Shown here piece by piece: positions 1 to 8,168 of a stretch of DNA of 64,000 bases (positions within the stretch are counted from its first letter, which is position 1; each line of letters opens with the position of its first letter). The stretch spans positions 4,340,001-4,404,000 of the forward strand of contig NZ_CP107964.1 of NCBI RefSeq assembly GCF_041434935.1. Direction: 5' to 3'. Source of the stretch: Kitasatospora sp. NBC_00374. Its GTDB lineage: Bacteria > Actinomycetota > Actinomycetes > Streptomycetales > Streptomycetaceae. Below the pieces are notes generated by a model. It searched no databases. It saw only the letters and a list, made by a program, of their open reading frames with translations, and was not told where the DNA came from. Position numbers and translations under genes: made by a program.

Positions 1-467
1 CCGTCTGGCAGCTGGTCCGGGAGCTGCGCGAGCAGGGCACCACCGTGCTGCTCACCACGCACTACCTGGAGGAGGCCCAGGAGCTCGCCGACCGGCTGGC
101 GATCATGCATCACGGCCGGGTCATCACCGGCGGCACCGTCGCCGAGGTCATCGCCGGACGCCCGGCCCGGATCAGCTTCGAACTGCCCGAGCGCGCCGGA
201 CGCCACGAGACGCTCGACCTGCCCCCGCTGGACGGCGCGCAGGTCACCGCCGAGGGCCGGCGGATCACCGTCAAGACCCCCGCCCTCCAGGCCGACCTCA
301 CCACCCTGCTCGGCTGGGCCGCACACCACGGCATCGCGCTGGCCGCGCTGGACGCCCGCAGCGCCTCGCTGGAAGAGGCCTTCCTGGCCATCGCGGCCGA
401 GGGCCGCACCACCGCCGCCCCGCCCGCTCCCACACCCGCTCCCACGCCGATCGGAAGCGCCCGATGA
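1..467 (+). CDS. ABC transporter ATP-binding protein, C-terminal part (5' end outside window)
   Basis: The reading frame is open from the first bases of the window, so only the end of the protein is present (about 155 residues). The visible start has VLLTTHYLEEAQELADRLAI, the H-loop region just after Walker B in DrrA/CcmA-type exporter ATPases. A C-terminal accessory region of about 100 residues and an Ala/Pro tail follow. The stop overlaps the ATG of the downstream permease by four bases, as is usual for translationally coupled ABC-2 pairs. The protein should energise export by that permease. The substrate cannot be told. Walker A and the signature motif lie upstream of the window. Confidence 0.9.
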   Translation, partial: VWQLVRELREQGTTVLLTTHYLEEAQELADRLAIMHHGRVITGGTVAEVIAGRPARISFELPERAGRHETLDLPPLDGAQVTAEGRRITVKTPALQADLTTLLGWAAHHGIALAALDARSASLEEAFLAIAAEGRTTAAPPAPTPAPTPIGSAR

Positions 468-1309
468 CCACCGCCGCGACCCCCGCCGCCCCCCGCGCCG
501 CGACCACCACCGCGACCACCACGACGGCCGGGCGCCTGCTCGCCCTCGGCCGGGCCGAGAGCACCCTGCTGCTGCGCAACCGCACCGCGCTGTTCACCGC
601 CGTCGCGCTGCCGCTGCTGCTGGTCGGCGCCGTGCGCGGGATGCTCCGCCAGCAGGCCGAGAGCACCCCGGGCCTGGACGTCGACGCCGCCATGGTCACC
701 GGCGTGACCGGGATCGTCCTGCTCTTCGTCGTCTACTACAACCTGACCTCCGCGTACGTCGCCCGGCGCGGTGAGCTGGTGCTCAAGCGGCTGCGCACCG
801 GCGAGGCACGGGACCTGGAGATCCTGGCCGGCACCGCCGTCCCCTCGGTGCTGCTGGCCCTGCTGCAGTGCGCGGTGCTCGGCGTCGCCGGGGCGGTGCT
901 GCTGGACCTGCCGGCCCCGGTCAACCCGCTGCTGATGGCCGCCGGGCTGGCGCTCGCGGTGGCGCTGCTGACCGGGCTGGCGGCCCTGTCCAGCGCGTTC
1001 ACCAGGACCGTGGAGAGCGCCGGGATCACCACGCTCCCGCTGATGCTGATCGCCCAGTTCGGCTCGGGTCTGCTGATCCCGCTGGAGGTGATGCCGGAGC
1101 GCGTCGCCGACCTCTGCCGGGCCCTGCCCACCACACCGGCCTTCCAGCTGCTGCGGCTCGGCTGGTTCGGCGGCGACGGCTCGCGGCCCGCGACCGACTT
1201 CCTCGGCACCTGGGCGCCGGCCGCCCCGCACCTGGGCCTGGCCGTCCTGTGGACCGCCGCCGCCTGGTGGGCGACCCGCCGTTGGTTCCGCTGGGAGCCG
1301 CGCCGCTGA
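464..1309 (+). CDS. ABC-2 type transporter permease
   Basis: A 281-residue membrane protein with a short Ala/Thr-rich N-terminus and about six hydrophobic segments, for example around residues 40-55, 72-92, 125-150, 158-180 and 190-210. It has the ABC-2 permease layout and ends in Arg-rich WFRWEPRR. The start ATG overlaps the ATPase stop (ATGA). With the preceding ATPase it forms a DrrAB-like exporter. It is followed by a sensor kinase and response regulator, an arrangement common for exporters controlled by LiaRS/DesKR-like systems. The substrate is unknown. Confidence 0.9.
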   Translation: MTTAATPAAPRAATTTATTTTAGRLLALGRAESTLLLRNRTALFTAVALPLLLVGAVRGMLRQQAESTPGLDVDAAMVTGVTGIVLLFVVYYNLTSAYVARRGELVLKRLRTGEARDLEILAGTAVPSVLLALLQCAVLGVAGAVLLDLPAPVNPLLMAAGLALAVALLTGLAALSSAFTRTVESAGITTLPLMLIAQFGSGLLIPLEVMPERVADLCRALPTTPAFQLLRLGWFGGDGSRPATDFLGTWAPAAPHLGLAVLWTAAAWWATRRWFRWEPRR

Positions 1310-1395
1310 ACCGGCCGCCGGGCCGGTGCCACCGGCCCGGCGGCGGCCCGTCAGGATGGGGGCGCACGCATGTCATGCCGGTGGGAGGGGACACG

Positions 1396-2688
1396 ATGGG
1401 GCCGTGGCGGCCGCTGCAACGGTGGCGGGCCTGCGGGAAGCCGCAACGCACCGAGATCTACGTCCGCTGGTCGCTGTACGCGATGGTGCTCGTCCAGCCC
1501 CTGGTGGTGGTGGGGACGGTCAACGGCCCGGCCGGGCTGGCGGTCTCCCGCCCGGTGGCGGTGGCCTCGCTGGCCCTCTCGCTGGCCGGCTCCGTCCTGG
1601 CCTTCGTGCTCTTCCGCCGCGGGCTCGACCACTACCTCGGCCGGCGCGAGCGCCCCACCGGCTGGATCCTGGCCGCCGTCCTGCTGATGGTCGGCGGCGT
1701 CTCGGGCCTGCTTCTGATCGATCCGACCGTCCGCGGTGGCGGGTCACTGTCCAACGCACCCACGATCAGCTCGCTGCTGGTGCTCTGGTTCGCCCCGGTG
1801 TCCGTCGCCCTGCGCAGCCGCCGTACTGCCGCCCTGGTCGCGGCCGGCGCCCTTCTGCTCACCGTGCCCGCGATGGCGGCCGCCGGACTCCCGGCCGGAT
1901 CCGTGCTCGGGCTGCTGCTCGGGGCCGCGATCTCGCTCACCGTGGTCGCGGCCACCTGCCGGTGCTCGGCCTGGCTGGCGGGCGTGGTCTGGGAGCTCGA
2001 CGAGGCCCGGGAGAAGCAGTCCCAGCTGGCCGTCGCCGAGGAACGGCTGCGGTTCTCCCGCGACCTGCACGACGTCCTCGGGCGCAATCTCACCACCATC
2101 GCGCTGAAGAGCGAGCTGGCCGTCCAGCTCGCCCGTCGGGGCCGCCCCGAGGCGGCCGACCAGATGACCGAGGTGCAGCGGATCGCCCAGGAGTCGCAGC
2201 GCGAGGTACGCGAGGTGGTCCGGGGCTACCGCACCGCCGACCTGCGGGCCGAGGTGGCCGGCGCCCGTTCGGTGCTCCGCGCCGCCGGGGTGGTCTGCGC
2301 GGTCGACCTCGGACCGGACCCGGCGGCCCTGACGCCGGTGGCCCACTCGGTGCTCGGCTGGGTGGTCCGCGAGGCGACCACCAACGTCCTGCGGCACAGC
2401 GAGGCGTCGCACTGCTCGATCCGGCTGCGCGCCGAGGACGGCCGGGCCGTCCTGGAGGTCGAGAACGACGGGGTGCCGACCGGGCTCACGGACGGCCGCG
2501 AGGACGGCCGCGAGGACAGCCGCGGGGACGGCGCGCACCCCGGCACCGGACTGACCGGCCTGGGCGAACGGCTGGCCGCCCACGGCGGCGCGCTGACCCT
2601 CCCGGCCACCGCCCCCGGCAGCTTCCGGATCACCGCCGTGCTGCCGCTCGCCGCCCCCGCACCGGCCCTGGAGGTGGCCGCCCGATGA
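1396..2688 (+). CDS. Sensor histidine kinase (NarL/DesK-type, HisKA_3)
   Basis: The 430-residue membrane sensor has several N-terminal hydrophobic segments up to about residue 195. A dimerisation/phosphoacceptor helix with FSRDLHDVLGR follows (His at about 225), then an HATPase domain with the N-box REATTNVLRHS and the G-box GTGLTGLGERL. I start at the ATG at 1396 because GGGAGGGG lies just upstream; an ATG at 1375 is the alternative. The stop overlaps the response regulator start (ATGA), so the two proteins are a cognate pair. A 12-base tandem repeat encodes an acidic/basic DGRED stretch inside the ATPase domain. It probably senses an envelope signal and controls the adjacent exporter (inference). 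Confidence 0.92.
   Translation: MGPWRPLQRWRACGKPQRTEIYVRWSLYAMVLVQPLVVVGTVNGPAGLAVSRPVAVASLALSLAGSVLAFVLFRRGLDHYLGRRERPTGWILAAVLLMVGGVSGLLLIDPTVRGGGSLSNAPTISSLLVLWFAPVSVALRSRRTAALVAAGALLLTVPAMAAAGLPAGSVLGLLLGAAISLTVVAATCRCSAWLAGVVWELDEAREKQSQLAVAEERLRFSRDLHDVLGRNLTTIALKSELAVQLARRGRPEAADQMTEVQRIAQESQREVREVVRGYRTADLRAEVAGARSVLRAAGVVCAVDLGPDPAALTPVAHSVLGWVVREATTNVLRHSEASHCSIRLRAEDGRAVLEVENDGVPTGLTDGREDGREDSRGDGAHPGTGLTGLGERLAAHGGALTLPATAPGSFRITAVLPLAAPAPALEVAAR
2491..2532 (+). repeat. 12-bp tandem repeat inside the histidine kinase gene
   Basis: Three and a half in-frame copies of GACGGCCGCGAG-like units (the third copy is diverged) encode DGRED-DGRED-SRGDG-type residues 366-379. They sit between the N- and G-boxes of the ATPase domain, where related kinases have a short variable loop. 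Slippage could change loop length without breaking the frame. Confidence 0.75.
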
Positions 2689-3299
2689 CCGCACCCCTTC
2701 GCATCCTGCTCGCCGACGACGAGCACCTGATCCGGGGTGCGCTGGCCACCCTGCTCGGCCTGGAGGAGGACCTGACCGTGGTGGCCGAGGCCGCCTCCGG
2801 CCCCGAGGCGCTCGCGATGGCCAGGGCGCACCGCCCCGACGTCGCGGTGCTGGACCTGCAGATGCCCGGACTGGACGGCATCGAGGTGGCCGCGGAGCTG
2901 CGGCGGGTGCTGCCGGAGTGCCGGGTCATGATCGTCACCGGCCACGGCCGGCCCGGCTACCTGAAGCGGGCGCTGGAGGTCGGGGTCCGCGGATTCCTGC
3001 CGAAGACCGTCTCCGCGGCCGACCTCGCCGGAATCATCCGCACCGTCCGGGCGGGTGGGCGCTACGTCGATCCCGAGCTGGCCGCCGACGCGATCAGCGC
3101 GGGTGACAGCCCGCTCACCCCGCGCGAGACGGACGTCCTGGAGCTCGCGGCGCACGGCACCTCGATCGGGGAGATCGCCGAACGGGCCGCGCTGTCCCCC
3201 GGCACCGTGCGCAACTACCTGTCCGCAGCGGCCACCAAGCTCGGCGCGGAGAACCGCCACGCGGCCGTGCGGATCGCCCGCGAGCACGGCTGGATCTGA
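2685..3299 (+). CDS. DNA-binding response regulator, NarL/FixJ family
   Basis: The 204-residue protein has an N-terminal receiver domain with the acidic pocket DDE near residue 11, phosphoacceptor Asp at about 57 in VLDLQMPG, and the conserved Lys in LPKTV. A C-terminal LuxR helix-turn-helix spans about residues 142-204 (LTPRETDVLELAAHG, then GTVRNYLSAAATKLG). The ATG overlaps the histidine kinase stop, so it is the cognate partner. The likely targets are the upstream ABC genes and its own operon (inference). The gene ends before a strong shared terminator. Confidence 0.95.
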   Translation: MTAPLRILLADDEHLIRGALATLLGLEEDLTVVAEAASGPEALAMARAHRPDVAVLDLQMPGLDGIEVAAELRRVLPECRVMIVTGHGRPGYLKRALEVGVRGFLPKTVSAADLAGIIRTVRAGGRYVDPELAADAISAGDSPLTPRETDVLELAAHGTSIGEIAERAALSPGTVRNYLSAAATKLGAENRHAAVRIAREHGWI

Positions 3300-3322
3300 C
3301 CGGGGCTGGCCGGGGAACGACT

Positions 3323-3358
3323 CCGGGGGCGGCCGCGGGTCTCCGCGGCCGCCCCCGG
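3323..3358. terminator. Bidirectional hairpin terminator
   Basis: A perfect 16-bp G+C stem (3323-3338 paired with 3343-3358) with a four-base loop sits between the converging response regulator gene and purC. There is no clear U-tract, as is common in streptomycetes. Confidence 0.85.
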
Positions 3359-3366
3359 GGTGAGGG

Positions 3367-4266
3367 TCAGACCCAGCTGGTGCCGGTGAGCCGCTCGTAG
3401 GCCTCGATGTACTTGGCCCGGGTGTGCTCGACGATCTCGGGGGGCAGCGGCGGCGGCGGCAGCTCGCTGTGGCGGTCCCAGCCGGAGGCGGGCGAGGCCA
3501 GCCAGTCGCGGATGATCTGCTTGTCGAAGGACGGCTGGTTCCGCCCCGGCTGCCACTCGTCGGCCGGCCAGAAACGCGAGGAGTCCGGCGTGAGCACCTC
3601 GTCGCCGATCACCAGCTCGCCGTCCAGCAGACCGAACTCGAACTTGGTGTCGGCCAGGATGATCCCGCGCTCGCGCGCGATGTCCCGGGCCCGGCCGTAC
3701 ACGGCGAGCGTGGTCTGCCGGAGCGTGGCGGCCAGCTCGGCGCCGATCCGCCGCGCGGTCTCCTCGTAGGGGACGTTCTCGTCGTGCTCGCCGACCTCGG
3801 CCTTGAGGGCCGGGGTGTAGATCGGGGCCGGCAGCTCGGAGCCGTTGTCCAGGCCCTCCGGGAGGGCGATGCCGCAGACGGTGCGGTCGGCCCGGTACTC
3901 CTCCAGGCCGGAGCCGGCCAGGTAGCCGCGGGCGACGCACTCGACCGGCACCATCTCCAGGCTCCGGCAGACCAGCGTGCGGCCCTTCCAGTCGGCGGGC
4001 GCCCCGACCGGGACCTCGGTGGAGACGACGTGGTTGGGCACCAGGTCGACGATCCGCTCGAACCACCACAGCGAGAGCTGGGTGAGGATGCGGCCCTTGT
4101 CCGGGATCTCGTTGGGCAGCACCCAGTCGAAGGCCGAGGTGCGGTCGCTGGCCACCATCACCAGGTCGCCGTTCTCGGCGCGGTACAGGTCGCGCACCTT
4201 GCCGGTGTGCAGGTGGACCAGGCCGGGCACCTGGACCGGCTCGGGCTTGGTGACAAATCCGCTCAA
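3367..4266 (-). CDS. purC: Phosphoribosylaminoimidazole-succinocarboxamide synthase (SAICAR synthetase)
   Basis: This cytoplasmic enzyme of de novo purine synthesis joins CAIR and aspartate using ATP. The 299-residue product has the family pattern HTGKVRDLYRAENGDLV near the N-terminus, VASDRTSAFDWVLPNEIPDKG, the VECVARGYLAGSG substrate loop and KFEFGLLDG. I place the start at the TTG at 4266, which gives the usual SGFVTKPEPVQVPG beginning and has a GAGGA-type ribosome site upstream; the open frame extends further but not as family sequence. purD lies 4 kb away on the same strand, separated by two unrelated genes. Confidence 0.95.
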   Translation of the reverse strand: MSGFVTKPEPVQVPGLVHLHTGKVRDLYRAENGDLVMVASDRTSAFDWVLPNEIPDKGRILTQLSLWWFERIVDLVPNHVVSTEVPVGAPADWKGRTLVCRSLEMVPVECVARGYLAGSGLEEYRADRTVCGIALPEGLDNGSELPAPIYTPALKAEVGEHDENVPYEETARRIGAELAATLRQTTLAVYGRARDIARERGIILADTKFEFGLLDGELVIGDEVLTPDSSRFWPADEWQPGRNQPSFDKQIIRDWLASPASGWDRHSELPPPPLPPEIVEHTRAKYIEAYERLTGTSWV

Positions 4267-4386
4267 GGTCGTCTCAGTCCTCAGGGGTGGTTCGCGTTTC
4301 TGCGGGCCGCGAAGGGGGAGGTCACTGCCCCCGAGTCTGTCATGACCCGCCACCCGGCCCCGCCTGCCTCCCCACCGGCCCGGCGC

Positions 4387-5967
4387 TCATCCCTCCTTGC
4401 AGAGGTGGTCGAGCAGGTTGGCGGTGGCCCGCTGGATCCGCTCGTCGGTGTGGCCCGGCCGGTCCAGCGCGGGCGACCACGCGAACGTCCCGGCCGAGAA
4501 GACGTACGCACCGCTGGGCGCCCGGTAGAGCGAGGTCTCCTGGTGCGCGGGCCGGCCCTCGGAGTCCCGGTAGGGCGAGTGGGCCAGCAGGATCCGCTCG
4601 GTGTGCTCGGGCAGCGCGACCCTGGGGAAGTAGCGGTCCGCCTCCCCGGCGACCAGCCCGGGCACCTCGCCGCCCTCGGCGAGCCCGGTGCCCGCCCAGA
4701 GCCAGTGGGTGGTGTTGCGGGCCACCAGCGGCACCGGCTCGGGCACGCTGCCCGCGTACTGGATGCCCAGCAGGTGCTGCTCGGGCTCGCCCGCGTCCCG
4801 CCACAGCGCGCTGCCCGCGCCCGCCGCCCCGGTGGCCGGCATCCCGGCCGGAACGCGCTGGCGCTTGCGGCAGTTGAGCAGCCGGTTCGGCTCGCCGGAG
4901 GGCCCGGCCGTGAGGTCGACCCGCCAGTACATGGTGTTGGCGGACAGGAACACCAGGGACGTCCCGGCGTCCCTGGCCCGCTCCACGGCCCGCCGCATCG
5001 GTTCGGACCAGTACTCGTCGTGCCCGGGGAAGATCAGGGCCCGGTGCCGGGTCGGATCGACCAGCCCGGCGTGCAGGTCGGAGGCGGTGGCGTAGGAGAG
5101 GTCGTAGCCGTAGCGCTCGGCCCAGCGGATGAAGTCGTAGGCGTGGCCGACGTGCAGCGGCAGCCCCGCCCCCGCGTGCGGGCGGTCGAAGGAGACCGTG
5201 ACGGCCGCCCCCGACTCGCCGGCGAGCCGGCCCTCGCCGTCCCAGGCGTGGTAGAGGCTGGCCCCGGTGCGCCCGTCCTCGGGGAACAGGTTGTACGCCT
5301 GCCAGGTCACGTCCGGCAGCACCAGCAGCAACTCCGGTGCCGGGACGGGCCGTTGTGCCGGCGCCTCGGCAGGCCGAGCCGGGCCGGCCTGGTCCGCCGC
5401 GTCCCGCACGGTGAACGGGATGTGGTTGCGGTGCAGGTTGTCGGCGGTGGTCAGCACCGCGACGTACGCGCCGGGCCGCCAGTGCGACGGGATGTGCAAC
5501 CGCCAGGACTGCCACCAGTGGTGGCACGAGACGGTGCGGCCGACCACCAGCGGCGCGGCCTGTGCGAGGCCCGCGATCAGCGGGCTGGAGGTGACCAGGT
5601 GCGCGCCGTCGCCGCCGTAGTGGCCGATTCGGTAGACGTCCACGGTGAACTCGCGCGGCGGGTTCACCGTCACCCGGAAGTCCACCGCGCCGCCGGGGCG
5701 GATCACCCCGGCCGAGGCGAAGCCCTTGATCTGCTGGTCGACGTCGTCCGAGGTCTTCGGGGTGCCGACCGGCGGCTTGGGCCGCGGCCCGGTCAGCGGC
5801 TCCTGACCCGGCGCGTCCACGCTGACGTACCAGGGGACGGTGGCCTCGACCCCCGCCAGGTACTCGTCGGGACTCCGCAGCCAGGGCAGCGGGCCCTGGC
5901 CGAACGGGTCGGACACGCTGTGCGCCAGCGTGGCGGACTCCCAACGGCGGTTGAGTTCTCTCCCCAC
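4387..5967 (-). CDS. N,N-dimethylformamidase large-subunit-like protein
   Basis: The 526-residue protein has no obvious signal peptide. The middle and C-terminus (HYGGDGAHLV, then RALIFPGHDEYWSEPMRRA and ANTMYWRVDL) resemble the beta (large) subunit of N,N-dimethylformamidase and related uncharacterised actinobacterial proteins. I start at the GTG at 5967, directly after a GGGAGGG ribosome site and giving VGRELNRRWE. No gene for a small dimethylformamidase subunit is adjacent, so formamidase activity is not implied. It sits between purC and a membrane protein gene on the same strand with gaps of 120-165 bases. Its true reaction is unknown. Confidence 0.75.
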   Translation of the reverse strand: MGRELNRRWESATLAHSVSDPFGQGPLPWLRSPDEYLAGVEATVPWYVSVDAPGQEPLTGPRPKPPVGTPKTSDDVDQQIKGFASAGVIRPGGAVDFRVTVNPPREFTVDVYRIGHYGGDGAHLVTSSPLIAGLAQAAPLVVGRTVSCHHWWQSWRLHIPSHWRPGAYVAVLTTADNLHRNHIPFTVRDAADQAGPARPAEAPAQRPVPAPELLLVLPDVTWQAYNLFPEDGRTGASLYHAWDGEGRLAGESGAAVTVSFDRPHAGAGLPLHVGHAYDFIRWAERYGYDLSYATASDLHAGLVDPTRHRALIFPGHDEYWSEPMRRAVERARDAGTSLVFLSANTMYWRVDLTAGPSGEPNRLLNCRKRQRVPAGMPATGAAGAGSALWRDAGEPEQHLLGIQYAGSVPEPVPLVARNTTHWLWAGTGLAEGGEVPGLVAGEADRYFPRVALPEHTERILLAHSPYRDSEGRPAHQETSLYRAPSGAYVFSAGTFAWSPALDRPGHTDERIQRATANLLDHLCKEG

Positions 5968-6132
5968 GCGCCCTCCCCACCAGCACGTCGCACGATCTCC
6001 CCGGTGGCACTTGCCAGACGGATGTGCGTGCGGTCCAGCACACCACACAATGCTGGCGCTGCGTCACCCAACGGTAGCAACTAGTGGTGTGGAAACTCCG
6101 ATTCGGCCACCCGGCCGGCGGCCGCGGGCCAC

Positions 6133-7650
6133 TCAGCCCGGGAGCCGGACCGGCCGCTCCAGCCGGATCCCGGCCGACTCCAGCCAGGCCCGCAGCGGCT
6201 TGTCCTCGCCCTGCTCGACCGCCCGGGCCACGGCCGGGCCCGGCTCGCCCCGGCGGCCACCCGCCATGAGCAGCACCGGACCGTCCAGCCAGTCCAGACC
6301 GGGAGTGGCGACGCCGGTGTCGACGGCGGCGCAGCAGACCATCGCCGTCACGTGCTCGACCAGCAGTTCCCGCCCGCTGCGGACCGCCGGCAGCGGGGGC
6401 GCGACCCGGGCCGCGCACGCCGCCTGGCCGGCGAGCGCGGCGGCGAGCGCCTCGCTCTCGCCGCCGGCCAGCCGGGCGAGCAGCCGGGTGAGCGTCGGGG
6501 CGGCGGAAGGGCCGATCGGCCCGGCCCCGTCCAGCGCCGCCTGGAGGGCGACGGCCTGGACCCGCCAGCCGTGGTCGACCACCTCGGCCGGGTAGTCGGC
6601 CCAGTCCAGCGGCTGCCAGCCGCCCTCCGGCGGCTCGTGCAGCAGGCCGGCGGCGAGCAGCGAGACGGCCTCGTCGACCCGGCCGGGCTCCTCCAGCAGG
6701 TCGCAGGCGGGCCGGTCGCCGAGCCGGGTCTCGTAGCTGTCGGCCAGCCGGTCCCGGCGGGACAGATCGGTCAGCGCGGAGACCACCCCGGCGTTCAGGT
6801 GGTCGGGGTGCCGGCCGAGCCGCCAGGCGGGCAGCGCGACCCGGGTGAGCAGCCTGTCCCAGCCCGCGTAGGCGAGGCCGACCTGCTCCTGGGCGGCGAT
6901 CCGCAGGCCGTAGTCGACGGCCCTGGCCTGCTCCGAGGCCCAGGCGGCGACCGCCCGCTCCAGCTCGGCGGAGTGCTCGCGGCAGGCGGCGAGCAGGGCG
7001 CGGTTGATCCGGTCGATCAGTGCGGCCGGGCCACGGTGGCGGGTGCCCAGGGCCGCGTCCAGGCCGCGGACGAACCGGCGGGCGGCGGCGATGTCCGGGT
7101 CCGCCGAGGCGGCCGCGCCGGCCACCACGGGGGCGAGCAGCGCGCGCAGTTCGGCGGCCCGCATCCACCACAGGAACGGCGAGCCGATCACCAGCACCGG
7201 CGCGGGTGGGGCGGCCCGGCGGCCGCGCCGCAGCGGCCGGCCGTCCTCCAGCCAGCTGTCGCAGTCCGGGGTCAGGGCGATGCCGGCCGGGGCGGGCACC
7301 TCCAGGCGGTCGGCCAGCTCGCCGATCAGTCGGTGCAGCTCGGGCGCCGACGGCTCCGGAACCGGGACGGCCGGGGTGACCGGCGGCTCCGCCCTGGCGT
7401 GGGAGCGGGCCACCAGGCCGGCCAGCAGCAGGGTGACGGCGGCGACGCCGCAGACCGCCCAGCGGACGGCGTCCCAGCCGGGCCCGTCCGGGGAGCCGGG
7501 TGCGCCGATCCGGCCGGTGAACCGCCCGGCGAGCAGCACGACACCGACGGCGGCGGGCAGCACGGCGGCGGCCAGGGCCAGCCCGCGGACCCTCAGCACG
7601 GCCTGGGCACGTGCACGGGCAGCGTAGGCAGCGGCCATACGGCGCGACAC
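6133..7650 (-). CDS. Membrane-anchored protein of unknown function
   Basis: I do not recognise this 505-residue protein. Two hydrophobic segments lie near the N-terminus (about residues 20-44 and 63-83), followed by a long, mostly helical, Ala/Arg/Leu-rich soluble region without a known motif. The topology suggests two membrane passes with a large cytoplasmic C-terminus. The frame has no internal competitor with real protein character and codon position G+C is normal. It is on the same strand as the purC/purD genes but has about 500 bases of its own upstream region, so it probably has its own promoter. Confidence 0.7.
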   Translation of the reverse strand: MSRRMAAAYAARARAQAVLRVRGLALAAAVLPAAVGVVLLAGRFTGRIGAPGSPDGPGWDAVRWAVCGVAAVTLLLAGLVARSHARAEPPVTPAVPVPEPSAPELHRLIGELADRLEVPAPAGIALTPDCDSWLEDGRPLRRGRRAAPPAPVLVIGSPFLWWMRAAELRALLAPVVAGAAASADPDIAAARRFVRGLDAALGTRHRGPAALIDRINRALLAACREHSAELERAVAAWASEQARAVDYGLRIAAQEQVGLAYAGWDRLLTRVALPAWRLGRHPDHLNAGVVSALTDLSRRDRLADSYETRLGDRPACDLLEEPGRVDEAVSLLAAGLLHEPPEGGWQPLDWADYPAEVVDHGWRVQAVALQAALDGAGPIGPSAAPTLTRLLARLAGGESEALAAALAGQAACAARVAPPLPAVRSGRELLVEHVTAMVCCAAVDTGVATPGLDWLDGPVLLMAGGRRGEPGPAVARAVEQGEDKPLRAWLESAGIRLERPVRLPG

Positions 7651-8148
7651 CCCCTTCGCGGCACTCGGTTGCCGCTACGACCGGTGATCCGCTGGGACCA
7701 GCGATCAGGACATCCGAGACCTCTCGGAAACGATCAATATCCGAACGGGAAACGGCGGAGCCGACCCCCGGTTGTGCATCCTGCGTGGCACTTCTGACAG
7801 TTTTGACGCCCGCGTGCAGCTGGGTGTTCCGAATCACCTGGGTTTCCACCCGTCCTGGTGACGGCTCGCACACACCACCGGCCCCAGCATCCCCCCGGAA
7901 CGGCCCCACCGACGGCGGCGGGCCGCAACGGCACCCAGCAGGCCGCGGCGATCCAGCGCACCCTACGGCCGTCCGTCGCACTACGTCAGCCGGATACCCA
8001 AGGAGTCACCCGATGGGCTGGAAATCCTCGGCCGGCCGCGCCCGGCACGGCCCCACCGGAAAGCGGACGGGCGCCGCTGCCGGACGGGTGGTCCGGCGGC
8101 GGCGCCCTGCCCGGCGCGGGGTCGGTGGGGCCGACGGAGGTCGCGGGC
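7651..8148. other. Intergenic stretch with an inverted repeat
   Basis: About 500 bases between the unknown membrane gene (reading away to the left) and the 3' end of purD. It contains the inverted repeat TCCGAG-ACCT-CTCGGA at 7713-7728, followed by the least G+C-rich stretch nearby (CGATCAATATCCG), placed as expected for an operator/promoter of the membrane protein gene. A possible short plus-strand frame at 8013-8168 is listed separately. Nothing else is supported. Confidence 0.4.
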
Positions 8149-8168
8149 CTACTCCCCCGCGGCCTTGA
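8013..8168 (+). CDS. Possible small basic protein (weak)
   Basis: An ATG preceded at good spacing by AAGGAGT opens a 51-residue frame rich in Arg and Gly that overlaps the 3' end of purD on the opposite strand by 20 bases. There is no recognisable domain. The ribosome site is the only real support. The Arg-rich composition is what any G+C-rich frame can give, so this may be chance. Confidence 0.2.
   Translation: MGWKSSAGRARHGPTGKRTGAAAGRVVRRRRPARRGVGGADGGRGPTPPRP

Noticed and set aside
4340..7981. Open frame of 1213 codons on the minus strand
   Set aside because: A shifted-frame shadow of the dimethylformamidase-like and membrane protein genes; no recognisable sequence.
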